A stretch of DNA of 64,000 bases from assembly GCA_021234155.1 (NCBI GenBank), contig JAJEKV010000031.1, positions 921,614-985,613 of the forward strand. The letters are read 5' to 3'. The notes beneath the pieces were generated by a model. That model saw only the letters and a program-made list of their open reading frames with translations. It was not told the DNA's origin and did not search any database. This stretch comes from Isoetes taiwanensis. Its lineage: Eukaryota > Streptophyta > Lycopodiopsida > Isoetales > Isoetaceae. Below are positions 23,467-33,843 of this stretch, one piece after another (the first letter of the stretch is position 1; each line of letters opens with the position of its first letter). Made by a program: the position numbers and the translations under genes.

Positions 23467-24420
23467 TGGATTTGAGATGATTAGTTTAATCTCATTATGC
23501 ATCTTATTTTTTGTAGTTCACATCATACTTTCTCTTTCTCCTCGTTGGCTTACATCTCTTTGCTCTCAATTCTTTGTATCCATGCGATCTCCTCTCATGT
23601 TCCTTGACCATTAACCTGACCTCAAACCTGACCTCAGCTTATTCTCAATTGCAAACTTATCCTAGTTTCCTTATCATCCTAGCTCTCGTTTCCTTTTGTC
23701 ATTCACCCGTATGTTGCTCCATAGGGCCAACATGATACAGTACATATTCCCACATATTTAGCTCGATGGGGAGGCAATGCGGTAGCTAGTGGAGTCCCGA
23801 TGGTCTTTCTTGACATCATGGTTGCTGGCGTTCATTCTCTTCTCAGGCACGATATATTCAGCCCGATCTTCATTAGCAGTTCAACTCAAATATTATCTAT
23901 GTTAAGAAATTTTAATAATATCTCTCTTTTTTAAGAAATTTATTGTTATTTATATGCGTCTGACACGCGCGTGACCAGCCCCCTCTTGTTATAGAGGTTT
24001 TTTGTCGCGTAGCACGCATGACCAGCCCCTCTGAAGGTTTTCTTTTCAAGTTCTTTTCAAAAGTTATATATTTTCACGTGGTACGCATGACTAGCCCCTC
24101 CTTGTTATAGAGGTTTATTGCTGCATGGCACGCATGACAAGCCCCTCTGGAGGTTTTTCAAAGTTTTTTCTGTTATGTTGATATTTCTTCTTTTATATTC
24201 TGTGGGTTTTTGGTGTCATCGACATTGATTATAGGACGCACGCAAATAGCTTCACGACAGGAGTTCAAGCCATCCACATGTTGTGCTTATTAATGGAACT
24301 TATGGGTGTTTGTGTTTATATTTCTAGGATTAGAAAAATCAAGAGACATATATATCTCCTCTTTGCTCGGTACCTATCATTTGTTTTCTTGCGGGGGTGC
24401 TCCATGCAATACCTAGAGAA
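23467..24420. other. No gene; degenerate 20-bp repeat at 23955-24155
   Basis: Four copies of a unit like GCACGCATGACCAGCCCCTC, two of them followed by TTGTTATAGAGGTTT, occur between 23955 and 24155 about 50-60 bp apart. The rest shows no coding signal. Confidence 0.6.
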
Positions 24421-24495
24421 CATTAGCGATCATTTCTCATTAGGGTCTTCCCCAAAAACCCGAAAGGGTGGGGTTTTTTATCACGATGAAAAGCT
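24421..24495. repeat. Hairpin repeat, second GAAA-loop copy
   Basis: The inner stem is CCCC-AAAAA-CCC-GAAA-GGG-T-GGGG (24450-24473), followed by T6 and ATCACGATGAAAAG. The flanks resemble those of the 20438-20510 copy: AAAAGCCTATCTATTCGG-like sequence follows about 150 bp later in both. Confidence 0.65.
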
Positions 24496-26310
24496 TTCGC
24501 CACTTTTCTCACCTTCGCCTAGCCATGTCATGATATTATTATCATTTCTCTTTATATGGAGTAGTCTGATATTACGCCTATGGTCGGCTACCTCACTCAC
24601 TTCACAAAATTATAAACCCAATGTATATTGTTGCTATGATGATTGAAAAGCCTATCTATTCGGCTAGTGTTTTGGTGTGCGTATATTGCGAGTCCTCGTC
24701 ACGAAAGTAGTTGGAACTTATGGAGTCCATGTAGGTTGAAACTAAAGGAATGGTCGTCGTGATAAGTTTCTTGTAGGATTAAAGAATGAATCAAGGGAAT
24801 TTATTAGCCAAAATACTAGCAATGACCGTGTAGGTCATATGCCAATCTGCAAGATGGGCCTTTTTGAAACAATAGCCAAGTGAAGCTTTGCATTTTAAAG
24901 GGCACAAAGTTCTTAGTCAATCTCAAAGTAAGTTCTAGGATGATGAGATAAATTATCTGAAAAAATGTGCTAACGCACTGTAGGTTGCCCTTGCAACTGT
25001 GTTATAGATGGAGGCTTCTTCATCATGTTTCTTATTAAGTGGTCTCATTTTCACCATGTCCTAGATGACTACCTAAAATTTCTTGATGGCTACTAGCCTA
25101 CTGCAAAATGGTTCATAGTCATTCCAAACTCCAGTGTACGTCAACCCTCTGCACTTTAGCGTGGAAAAGACTCAAAGCAAAAAAAAAAAATTTAAGGCTT
25201 AGGATCATCCCTTGAAACGAAATCTCTCTTTCAAATATGCTAATTTGTTGCTAGAAGGATGTCGTGCTCAAGAATAAAAGCCTTAAGAAGATCTTTTTTC
25301 TTTTAAAGATCTGGTGAAGCTGAAATATGGGTATTCTCGGCGTTGTGCGAGTAAGATGCCATGCCATACCATACCATACCATACCATACCATACCATACC
25401 ATACCATGACAGATTGTTTCGAGGAGAAGAAAGAATCCATCTATGGGTTGAATTCAGGTGGCTAGGGTGGCCAGAAGCGCCGGAATTGGGGTGGAATTCT
25501 GATCAAGCTATCCTAATGTTTTTTTAGCGCACGTCCACGTGTCATTACAGGACGGGAGCTTAGCTTAGCTTAGCTTAGCGAACTGTTCAATGCAGATATT
25601 TCTAATCTCATTTGTTCAATAAGCATATTAATGGTACAAAAATAATATTCCATCAGACCACCTCCCAAGGGTTTGCCCTTTGGGCAAATAGGGAGCTTGA
25701 AATTTCGCCCTCAATGGACTAGGCCAAGACCTGCAAGGAAATCACTAAAAAAACAAAAATCCGACAAATTTTAACCTCCCTTCGCCAAAGTGATGAAACT
25801 TGTGGCAAAATGGCATGGCCCATGCACCATATTATCCTACCTTATCACCCAAATTTGCACTGGAGAGTTTTAATTGTCAAGTTTTCAAATACATAAAGAA
25901 GTAGAAATAAAGAAATAATTGAATTATTAGGTGGTGCAACAATGTAATGCCAAGTTCATCAAGAACCATTACCAAATGGCTTCTCTAACATGCAATCCTT
26001 CCAATTACTATGCCAAATAAACCTTTTTCACCATATAGTTATACTGGATTGTAGTTGGTGTAGAATCCTTTTAGGCTCAACCCAAAAGTTTTTTCTAAAA
26101 CTTCATATTTTGACCTCAATCAGACAAATTCAAGCAAATGATAAGAGCGACTTGAAAGAGGCAAAGTGGACAGAGGCATTCATCATGTAGATGTTCAATC
26201 AATTACTCTTGAGCAATAAAGGAGCCCCAAGAAAATGGTTTATATTGTCAGTGTAACTGATTATAAAAAGGTTCAAAATATGCACAGAACTGGCCCAAGA
26301 GATAGCCATA
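24496..26310. other. Non-coding; two pentamer microsatellites
   Basis: (CCATA)n at 25374-25407 and (TTAGC)4 at about 25557-25580. No gene is recognised. Confidence 0.5.
25374..25407. repeat. (CCATA)n microsatellite
   Basis: About seven uninterrupted CCATA units. Confidence 0.93.
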
Positions 26311-27486
26311 CTATGAAAATTCCTCACTACTAGTAAGCGTAGCTACATGGGTCTGAACAGGAAGTTCCAAAGACCACCACTGTATTAAAGAATGTGCCTC
26401 TGAGGCACTGCCTGCACTCTGGCAAACATGTAGCATGGCAGAAGGAATAAGATGGTAAGGATTTGTTGCAGTCTGAAATAAAGCCCCTGTAATGGTCTCG
26501 TGATGCATCACCATCTTTGCAATCCTGCCTTTAGAATTATCCTTCTTATGGCTGAAGAAATATTCAGCATAGCCACAGCAGATTGGATCCTTTGTATTCA
26601 CATAAAGATTAGGATACCAGTTTCTTATCATTTGAAAAGCTTCTTCAGATTTTTTCCTTCCACTTTCATTCTTGAGTAGAGCCACAAGTCCAGCCTTTAT
26701 TGCGGTATAAGCTGCCTGCATATCTTCATAAGTTTTTATAGACATTATGGATTGGAAAGGGGCCAGAAAGGAAGAAAATGGAGGATTAAATGCATGTGTT
26801 TCTAGGTAAACATCCTCCATAGCTATCATTCTTGCAGAAAATAAACTTAAAGCAGCCCCTGATGAATGCCCTGCTAAGCAAATATTTTCTGCTCCATAAG
26901 TTGAGACAGCTCTCTTGACAGCTTCATATGCAGCCAAGAATCTTTCTGTTTTATGCAACTGCTGGTTAAAAATTTTCAGGATTATGGCATAATCACTGGC
27001 TAGGGTTTGTGTACCCCTAAATGCAATAACTACCAAAGGGGCTTTTGGAGGTTTAGGAAGATCCCTTCTCCAATGAAACAGGGCACCATTAATCCTAAGT
27101 CCGTTATTGCTCCATATTACATCTTGAAGATCATAATGAAAAAATTTCCACCAAGGTTCGGCCAGCTGAGATTGCTGACCTTTGTTTTTCTTTTCATTGT
27201 CCCATTGCAAGGCATAAACTGCTGAAACTAGACAAGCCAAGACTGCTCGCCGGATGACAGGATCCGACCTGCAAAACCATAGAAAAAATTTTATCTTTCC
27301 CCAATATAAATTAAACAGGAAGAATGCGAAATCAAATGATTTGGAAGTAAAGGCGTACCAATCAACAACAAAGAAGCTTTTGGGTCCAACGGATTCGATC
27401 CGGTAAGGGGCGTCTTCATCTGGAGGAGCCGATTTTGACTTGCGAAAGAGCATTTGGAGACGTGGAATGGAAGCGAGGCTGCACAT
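26311..27486 (-). CDS. Lipase class 3-like alpha/beta hydrolase, two exons
   Basis: A plant lipase-3 family protein resembling the Arabidopsis At4g10955 group; its substrate is not known. Although one long frame spans the locus, a 90-nt intron is likely at 27358-27269: the minus strand reads TTGATTG|GTACGCC and TTTTGCAG|GTCGG. Splicing joins FFVVDW to SDPVIRRAVLACLVSAVYAL, as family members read, and removes a hydrophobic stretch foreign to them. Exons are 27486-27359 and 27268-26311, about 361 residues. The nucleophile motif is GHSSG in LAGHSSGAALSL (GxSxG), preceded by PLVVIAFRGTQTL, the usual strand with the oxyanion loop. The start is supported by an in-frame TAA two codons upstream. No signal peptide is evident. 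No stop or frameshift, so it is probably a working host gene. Confidence 0.85.
   Translation of the reverse strand: MCSLASIPRLQMLFRKSKSAPPDEDAPYRIESVGPKSFFVVDWYAFTSKSFDFAFFLFNLYWGKIKFFLWFCRSDPVIRRAVLACLVSAVYALQWDNEKKNKGQQSQLAEPWWKFFHYDLQDVIWSNNGLRINGALFHWRRDLPKPPKAPLVVIAFRGTQTLASDYAIILKIFNQQLHKTERFLAAYEAVKRAVSTYGAENICLAGHSSGAALSLFSARMIAMEDVYLETHAFNPPFSSFLAPFQSIMSIKTYEDMQAAYTAIKAGLVALLKNESGRKKSEEAFQMIRNWYPNLYVNTKDPICCGYAEYFFSHKKDNSKGRIAKMVMHHETITGALFQTATNPYHLIPSAMLHVCQSAGSASEAHSLIQWWSLELPVQTHVATLTSSEEFS
27269..27358 (-). other. Predicted intron in the lipase-like gene
   Basis: GT donor at 27358-27357 and AG acceptor at 27270-27269 on the minus strand, AT-rich between. Its length (90 nt) is a multiple of three and it holds no stop in frame, so retention would add 30 residues without breaking the frame. 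Confidence 0.75.
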
Positions 27487-29078
27487 TATTTATTTAGAGA
27501 TGCCACGTAATTTTTTCCGCTCGACGCGCAGACTCTCCTTCATAGTTTTTGCATCAAAACACAATCGAAGGTTCGATTATTTGTTAGAAAAATTTGACGG
27601 GTGAAATTAAATTTACCTTTCATGCAGTGTCGTGGCAGAATCTTTACCATTCATTAAATTAGTTTTCAAAGTGGGACCTTCATTTCAATAATTTTCAATT
27701 ATTGTGAGGCAGATGTACAAGAAATTGATCATGTGGCAACATCACATAATTCCTAACCTATGTTCTTGACCTTCTATTAATGTCGTCGATTTGATTAAAG
27801 CAATGTAAGTCAAAATGATGTGAACAATTCTCGAGATTAAGACTAGCTTAATATTGATTTATGAAAATAATCTTAGCACATATGGTTTTTTGGTTTGCCC
27901 CTAGGGGGGCAAACCCTCGCTCATGTTGGTTTTCGGCATATTCTAAGTATATGCTAGAATATACATAGGATATACCGAAACCTAACCTATTGTTGCCTGT
28001 AATTTGGCGATCATCTGCATTGTGGGTCGCTGATGTTTGAACTGCCTAACTGACAAGACAGATAGAACTCTAGAGATAATGCAGACTGAAGCTCTTGGTT
28101 GATTTGAGGTCGGATATGCCATTTCTTTGTTTCGATTTGTCTTTGGCGAAGGTTGTTATCAATGTGATGCTATTTTCTGGACAAGTCTTGCCTGAGGCGT
28201 GGTGGATCATCTGCGAGCGGAGCTATTGGGGCCGAGCTAAGGTGCGTTTCGCGAATTTTTTTCTTATAGTTGAGCTACAGTAGTCATCATTTTAGATTTC
28301 ACATATCTTCTGATGTGGCATTTCACAATGTTCCCTCAAGTCTATATCTCGGCATCCTCGTCTACTCTTTGCTGGATTGTTTGGATTCGAGCTAGTTGGA
28401 TGATGACGAAGGGGTATATTCTCTTTTGATCTTTTGATGTTAGCATCTCTAAGGATGTGGTGTTGCCCATTTGTAGTCTCTACTTCTTTCCATTTGAACC
28501 TGTGCTTGGTTGTGTGCTTGGTATAGCGTTGTTGCCACTAAGTTCTTTCCTCTGTTGTGAATCTTTTAAGCACCGCTTGTGACCTTGTTTGTCAATTTTG
28601 TTATTTCAGATACCTTGCATATGTTGTAATCTTATAGTCCTCTACTTTAGATGATCAGATGTTGCATAAAGGCGTTCTGGCAGGGCCTAGATGCAGATCC
28701 AAGTTTTTGGACGATTTTTGCAGTTCAATTGTGTTCTTTTTGCATGAGGATATGTATGAAGGAAAAGGCACTATAGTATTGCCAAGAGAGCTTGAATATC
28801 TTTGCCAAAGACGCGGTGATTGTCGTGGAGCCACTTTCGACCGGATATCTTTGCGGGGACGTTCATGGCCAGGTGTCATTTCATTATCTCCTTCCAGTTA
28901 CTTGTTTTTGATGAACTTACGTGAAAGCATAACAGGAGCATAGATTAGAAAATTAAAGTCCTTGAACAACTTAATTAGTTTCTCCCTTTGGATCCTTACA
29001 TACCACATGTTGGCCAAGCTCCCTCAAGTCTCTCAAATTGCAGGAAACTCACAATATCATCAAAAGTTTACAGAGATT
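27487..29078. other. Intergenic, with two adjacent hairpins
   Basis: It includes the presumed promoter of the hydrolase gene (minus strand, just above 27486). Paired hairpins lie at 27892-27982. ORFs at 28095-28283 and 28659-28943 resemble nothing I recognise and lack clear gene context. Confidence 0.4.
27892..27982. repeat. Two adjacent inverted repeats
   Basis: GGTTTGCCCC (27892-27901) pairs with GGGGCAAACC (27906-27915) across 4 bases. GGTTTTCGG (27928) pairs with CCGAAACC (27975-27982), with ATAT-rich pairing inside. Confidence 0.75.
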
Positions 29079-29500
29079 TTTTTTTTTTTTTTTTTTTAAG
29101 GAACGAAGTTTTATATTAATCATATAGGAAGTATTACATCATAAAGGATCCCACATGGATCAAATCATAATTAAGCACAATAACTAGAATGTTTCATCAC
29201 ACTAGAAAGATTATACAGGAGTAACTCAACATCTTCATCTTTCTTGTGTAGAAACTTATTAACAACTCTGAAAGCCTAATATGTATGAAGCACCATAATC
29301 TGTCCACCAAGTAGCCAGATGTTGTAATGATGATACCTGAGATAAACCATCAAGGCCCCCTAAATTCTCAAACCAAGTAATAGAACCACATAAATTCTCC
29401 TGAAATATTGAGAAAAGGCAAGAAAGCTTGTATATCTGTATAGCAATAGCAAAATGGAAAGAGGTTCTTGGCATAGTAGTACCAAAATCAATCAAGCATC
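29079..29500 (-). mobile_element. L1-like LINE 3' end with poly(A), 5'-truncated
   Basis: On the minus strand a short frame (29495-29259) is followed by an untranslated stretch with TATGATTAATATAAAACTTC and then an A-run of about 20 (T-run at about 29079-29098). The AATATAAAA plus poly(A) end resembles the plus-strand L1 tail at 48128-48179. The coding remnant is too short to name. Confidence 0.55.
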
Positions 29501-29660
29501 AGCACTTGAAAGGTTCGCCTAGGCATAAGCAAGAACCGAGCGCTAAATAAACATAGAATTCTTGGCATAGCAGTACCAGAATCAATCAAGCATCAGCACT
29601 TGAAAGATCCGCTCAGGCATAGCAGTACCTGAGCAAGAACCGAGTATTTAGGATCATCTC
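29465..29660. repeat. Direct repeat of about 85 bp
   Basis: TTCTTGGCATAG(T/C)AGTACCA, AATCAATCAAGCATCAGCAC, TTGAAAG and AGCAAGAACCGAG occur twice (about 29467-29540 and 29551-29645). Confidence 0.85.
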
Positions 29661-30866
29661 ACCATGCTGTCGTGCTTCCAGTTATCTCTGCAATTTTTGA
29701 CCATTTACCAACAAATCCGTAGTAATCCACATAATTTTACTAATCAGTGTGAGCCTTTACTATCATCCAAATACATAATCCAGACCTTTCTGCTAGAAAG
29801 AAAGAGTGGAAGGAAGGGGAAAATTTCTACTGTAAAGAAGACTTGAAGAAAGATAGCACTGCCGAAATCTGAAAACTGCCACCCTAAGCTAACTTTCCAA
29901 AATCAAAATCCTGCTCCACCTTATAGACATCTACGTCTTTTCGGTGTGTCTTTTGCTCAATAAGATAGAAACAGCCATAAAATATAAAGAAAGATCCTTC
30001 AGGAAAGAAAAGACCTTTCAAGAAAAATAGAGTACCTTTGTTTTTATCTCTTAGAACCAGATCATAATACTTCATAGGAAGCAGAAGAGCAGAATTAACC
30101 ATGTTAGTGGCTTACCCGGAATCGTTAGCATACCGCCTTGGTGCTGCTACAGAAAATCTTTTTGCTATAAATCTTTCAACTCCACAAACAGAGATCAGAG
30201 TTTCCCTTCTTCTAGCAAGGGAAATCAGAGTTAGGAAGACAAGAATTTAGCAGCAGTTCCGGTGGAGAGACGGGGGGCGGCCCCTGTCTCACGTCACCGC
30301 CCTAGCCGCTGCCGCCTGCGCCAAGAACCCATTTCGAATGTATTTTCCGTGTGCTATGATTCTTCGTTTACAGAGAATAGGTAGGGGCGGCGATATCCGA
30401 CTTAATCTCGATGCATTTGTCATGATGATGCAGTTGTCGTGATGGATCAGTAGCAAAAGACCTACACCGGAGAACCATTTATTAGATGGGCTCCAAAAAT
30501 AGTGAAAAAAATTGGCATGAGAGCTTACATGAAAAATTTCAAACAAAAAAGAGGAAATTAGAAGAAGTCATATATTTGAATGCTGGATAAGCAACTCTGG
30601 ATAAACTGACCTCCATAGCCTGCTTAAGCGGCCATCTGACCTTTCCAACAATGAAAAAGTCACGAATCGTCCAAAAGTCCTAAAAAAAAACCTCAAAAAA
30701 TTACCTCCAAAAACCAAAGACCCTTAGGCGTATCTCAGGCAGCCAGCTTCCGATTTCCATGCCTCAAACGTATTCCTAACTCCTGGGCAAAGCCAAGAAA
30801 ACCATGCCGAAATTGTAGAAAAACATACATCCCAGGCGCCAAAACGTAGCACCTGCTTTATGTATA
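29661..30866. other. No gene recognised
   Basis: It has a GC-rich patch at 30240-30320 with a minus-strand frame (30546-30289) that matches nothing I know. 30724-30866 continues the sequence next to the left arm of the large inverted repeat. Confidence 0.4.
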
Positions 30867-31381
30867 CATACTTTGAATTTTGAAAAAAAACCCTTCTCTG
30901 CCCACGCACATGTATTCTATGAAATACATGTGTGAACCCCCCTTGGGTACAAAAGCATCCATTAAATAAAATGCCAAGTCCCTGTTAAATCTGTGCTTGT
31001 TGACTGCACCTCCCTTCAAGCCAACCAGCGTATATTCCAGTTTCCTTTTGCAGTCCTCCTCGGGCATGTTGGACGTAAGTTCATTGGTTTCTGTGGTAAT
31101 TATCCAAGCTTAACTTTTCTGTGAAATGGAGTATAGGTTTAGAAAGCTTTTGCGAGCCATACTATGTGCTTCATATACTGCATCTGCTACTTTATTTATG
31201 ATCACATAAATGATCATTGTTATGCCATGACTGACATAACTATTCTTGGCAGGCGTCCCATCTACAAGCACTCCATGTCCTATACTCATATGGGCCTCAA
31301 CCTTAGTAGTGGCCTGCAGGATCTTGGAGTACTCTATTGCTGGATCTGATAAGTACACAATGGTGATGTAGCCTTCAGTGG
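30867..31381 (-). repeat. Large inverted repeat, left arm (515 bp)
   Basis: The reverse complement matches 32771-33284 along its whole length with scattered mismatches. Paired landmarks: CATACTTTGAATTTTG at the outer end, CACATGTATTCTATGAAATA, and GCCTTCAGTGG at the inner end. Both arms keep the same open frame (KVEAHMS, GTPAKNSYVSH, MIIYVIINKVADAVYEAH) and a second one (GGAVNKHRFNRDLAFYLMDA). I do not recognise these peptides; they may be the C-terminal part of the Rep protein or a second product of its element. Confidence 0.9.
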
Positions 31382-32246
31382 TCTGCTGGAGACAATTAGA
31401 CGACATTGAAATATAGTAGTCTATCTCCTACTGGTATGTTCGACAGTCCACTACAAATAATGAAGCCTTCTTTGAAATAGTCTGGGTGGCAACTACCAGA
31501 GAACCCTGACATGACTTCACCATGTATGTTTTGGAGACTATCTCAGGAATATCAAAGTCTCCATTGACTCTGCACTTCAGCTCCACACGGACTTTTGCGG
31601 GAAGATGGGCTGGCTTTTCCTTGTTTCTGGACTTACATGCCTGAACAAATCCAGGTGACCACTTTGAGTATCTGAGCAGGTCTGTATCAGTTATGCACAT
31701 CATATCTAAGATACCTTGCTTAGAGAGGTTTATTATTTTAGATATATCGAAGAGTTCCTTCGAGATGGCCTCTGCAGGTTTCTAGAAAGGATGGTACATT
31801 CTTTATTTTGGAAACCTTTTTCATCAGGATCTGTCCATCCAAGACTGACTAGAGCACCTTGAGTATTTATTCCTCCCTTAAGCCCTGTGCACTCCTGAGT
31901 TTTGTGACATTAAAATTCTCAAGTGATCCCTTCTCATCCTTTCCCGACTTCCCTACAAGCTCATATATTGCCTATTTGTTCCACACCTCATTCCATTTGT
32001 CCCACACATGATCATGACCGAATACAATGTGATATGAACCAACCTCGAAATTTGGCCCCATGATAAGAAACAAAATGCAATGCCTTCGCCATGAGATTTC
32101 ATTGTCCAGCACCATCAGGTGCTTTATCTCTCCAGCACCATAGAGAGCATACAGCTTCTTGCCTCTACTGGTCTGCTCTGAAGTGACATTATGGATATGC
32201 GCCTCATTACACTGAATTAAATTTAACAGGGCTACAGGCCTCCCAA

Positions 32247-32364
32247 GGCTTAAGAGGAGGTTAACCCTCCCCTCGAGCAGATTAAGATTATGGGAAATAA
32301 CCCTCGAGGCCGCAGGCTTATTTCCCATGATCTGCAAGAGGGGAGGGTTGACCTCCCTTAAACC
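32247..32364. repeat. Foldback (hairpin) insertion in the Rep gene
   Basis: Left arm 32247-32300 pairs with 32318-32364: AGGAGGTTAACCCTCCCCTC against GAGGGGAGGGTTGACCTCCC, and TATGGGAAATAA against TTATTTCCCATGA. There is one indel of about 6-8 bases and a 17-base loop. It separates the Tyr motif from the HNVT segment of the Rep pseudogene. Confidence 0.8.
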
Positions 32365-32770
32365 ACAGGTCGAGCAATTTATCTGCTGTGGCTTGATGCA
32401 ACATGTCTACTTTGGCAAAAGACCTGTATTTTTGAGGCCATTACTAGTTTCTAACTCCGATAAAATTTTGCTGCTTGCTCTGGAGACTCCATTCCAGTTC
32501 CAGTACATTAGAATTTTCCAAGTACTTTCAGATTCCACAGAAATGCAACTTCCCAATATCTTTGAGGCAGTATCCAACGATCCCCTCAAAGCAATTTAGT
32601 ACCACACAGCACTTTGCAGAGAATCATATCTCCACCACCAAGAATCATCGCTGGATCATCTCCATATACAAGCGGTGATGCGCTCTGATGCAAAACCCCC
32701 TGCTAGTTTGAATGTAAGGATAAAGAATTTCTTGGTAGTGTGCTATGAATCATTGCACAGAATCATAGCT

Positions 32771-33284
32771 CCACTGAAGGCTACATCACCATTGTGTACT
32801 TATCAGATCCAGCAATAAAGTACCCCAAGATCCTGCATGCCACTACTAAGGTTGAGGCCCATATGAGTGTAGGACATGGAATGCTTGTAGATGGGACGCC
32901 TGCCAAAAATAGTTATGTCAGTCATGCCATAACAATGATCATTTATGTGATCATAAATAAAGTAGCAGATGCAGTATATGAAGCACACAAGTGTGGTTCT
33001 CAAAGGCTTCCTAAATCTATACTCCATTTCACAGAAAAGTTAAGCTTGGATAATTATCACAGAAACTAATGAACTTACGTCCAACATGGCGAGGAAGGCT
33101 GAAAAGGAAGGCGGAATATCTGTTGGTTGGCACGAAGGGAGGTGCAGTCAACAAGCATAGATTTAACAGGGACTTGGCGTTTTATTTAATGGATGCTTTT
33201 GTACCCAAGGGGGGTTCACACATGTATTTCATAGAATACATGTGTGTGGGCGGAGAAGAGGTTTTTTTCAAAATTCAAAGTACG
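32771..33284 (+). repeat. Large inverted repeat, right arm (514 bp)
   Basis: Inverted copy of 30867-31381. It is joined on its left to a second copy of the HUH motif region: plus strand 32651-32683 again reads LDHLHIQAVMR. So the inverted block (about 32641-33284) combines the HUH segment directly with the arm sequence and lacks the Tyr-motif part, like an internally deleted derivative. Confidence 0.88.
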
Positions 33285-33843
33285 TATCATAGCACACTAC
33301 CAAGATTTGCACAAGAATCGTAGCTCCACCACCAAGATTCATCTATTCCAAACCAAGAAATTCTTTATCCTTACATTCAAACTAGCAGGGGATTTTGCAT
33401 CAGAGCGCATCACCGCCTGTATGTGGAGATGATCCAGCGACGACCCCCTCTCTAGAGCCACCACGCCCGCCTTGCAGTTTTCCTTCAGGAAAACTATCAT
33501 TCTTATCAAGCGATGCGAGGGAACATCATCCCGAACACTATCATGTGGACTCATGTAGAAACCGGCGGTCTCTGACTTCTTCACCTCTACCACCACCAAT
33601 ATCTATGCCCAGATGCTCCTGCATGAAAGTTACAACCCTTCTACCTCTACCCCTTCCTCGCTTGCTTGCTCCACCTCTCTTTATCTGCATCTGCGGACAC
33701 GGGGCCTCCTCATCCATAGCCCCATCCCGCACACTCTCACTAACAGAAGAGGGTAAATTGACATCCGCTCTTTTACCACCACCCCTTCTGCATGATCCTC
33801 CTCGCCCTCTCCCCTTGCCCCTACCTCTGCTCGAACTTGCCAT

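Larger units (their letters stand above)
30867..33843 (-). pseudogene. Rep-type HUH endonuclease gene (Replitron-like), broken
   Basis: The minus strand holds the motif set of a Rep/HUH single-strand nuclease, distinct from the Helitron Rep at 4104-5403. From ATG 33843 an Arg/Gly-rich N-terminus is read (RGRGKGRGRGG, KRGRGRGRR). After a frame change, ALERGSSLDHLHIQAVMR follows, with H-L-H-I-Q at 33431-33417 as HUH motif II. The catalytic-Tyr motif III, GIVGYCLKDIGKLHF (YxxK at 32572-32561), follows after an inserted inverted segment (about 32641-33338). Without that segment, HUH and Tyr would lie about 45 residues apart, normal for Rep. Further on come EAHIHNVTSEQTSRGKKLYA and LYGAGEIKHLMVLD (32200-32090). 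This agrees with what I recall of Replitron Reps. Alternatives are another CRESS-Rep relative or an endogenised viral Rep. Stops and frameshifts make it dead; no sequence is rejoined here. Confidence 0.6.

Noticed and set aside
28659-28943. 94-residue ORF as a small gene
   Set aside because: A competing minus-strand ORF covers the same bases and no family resemblance or splice context supports either.
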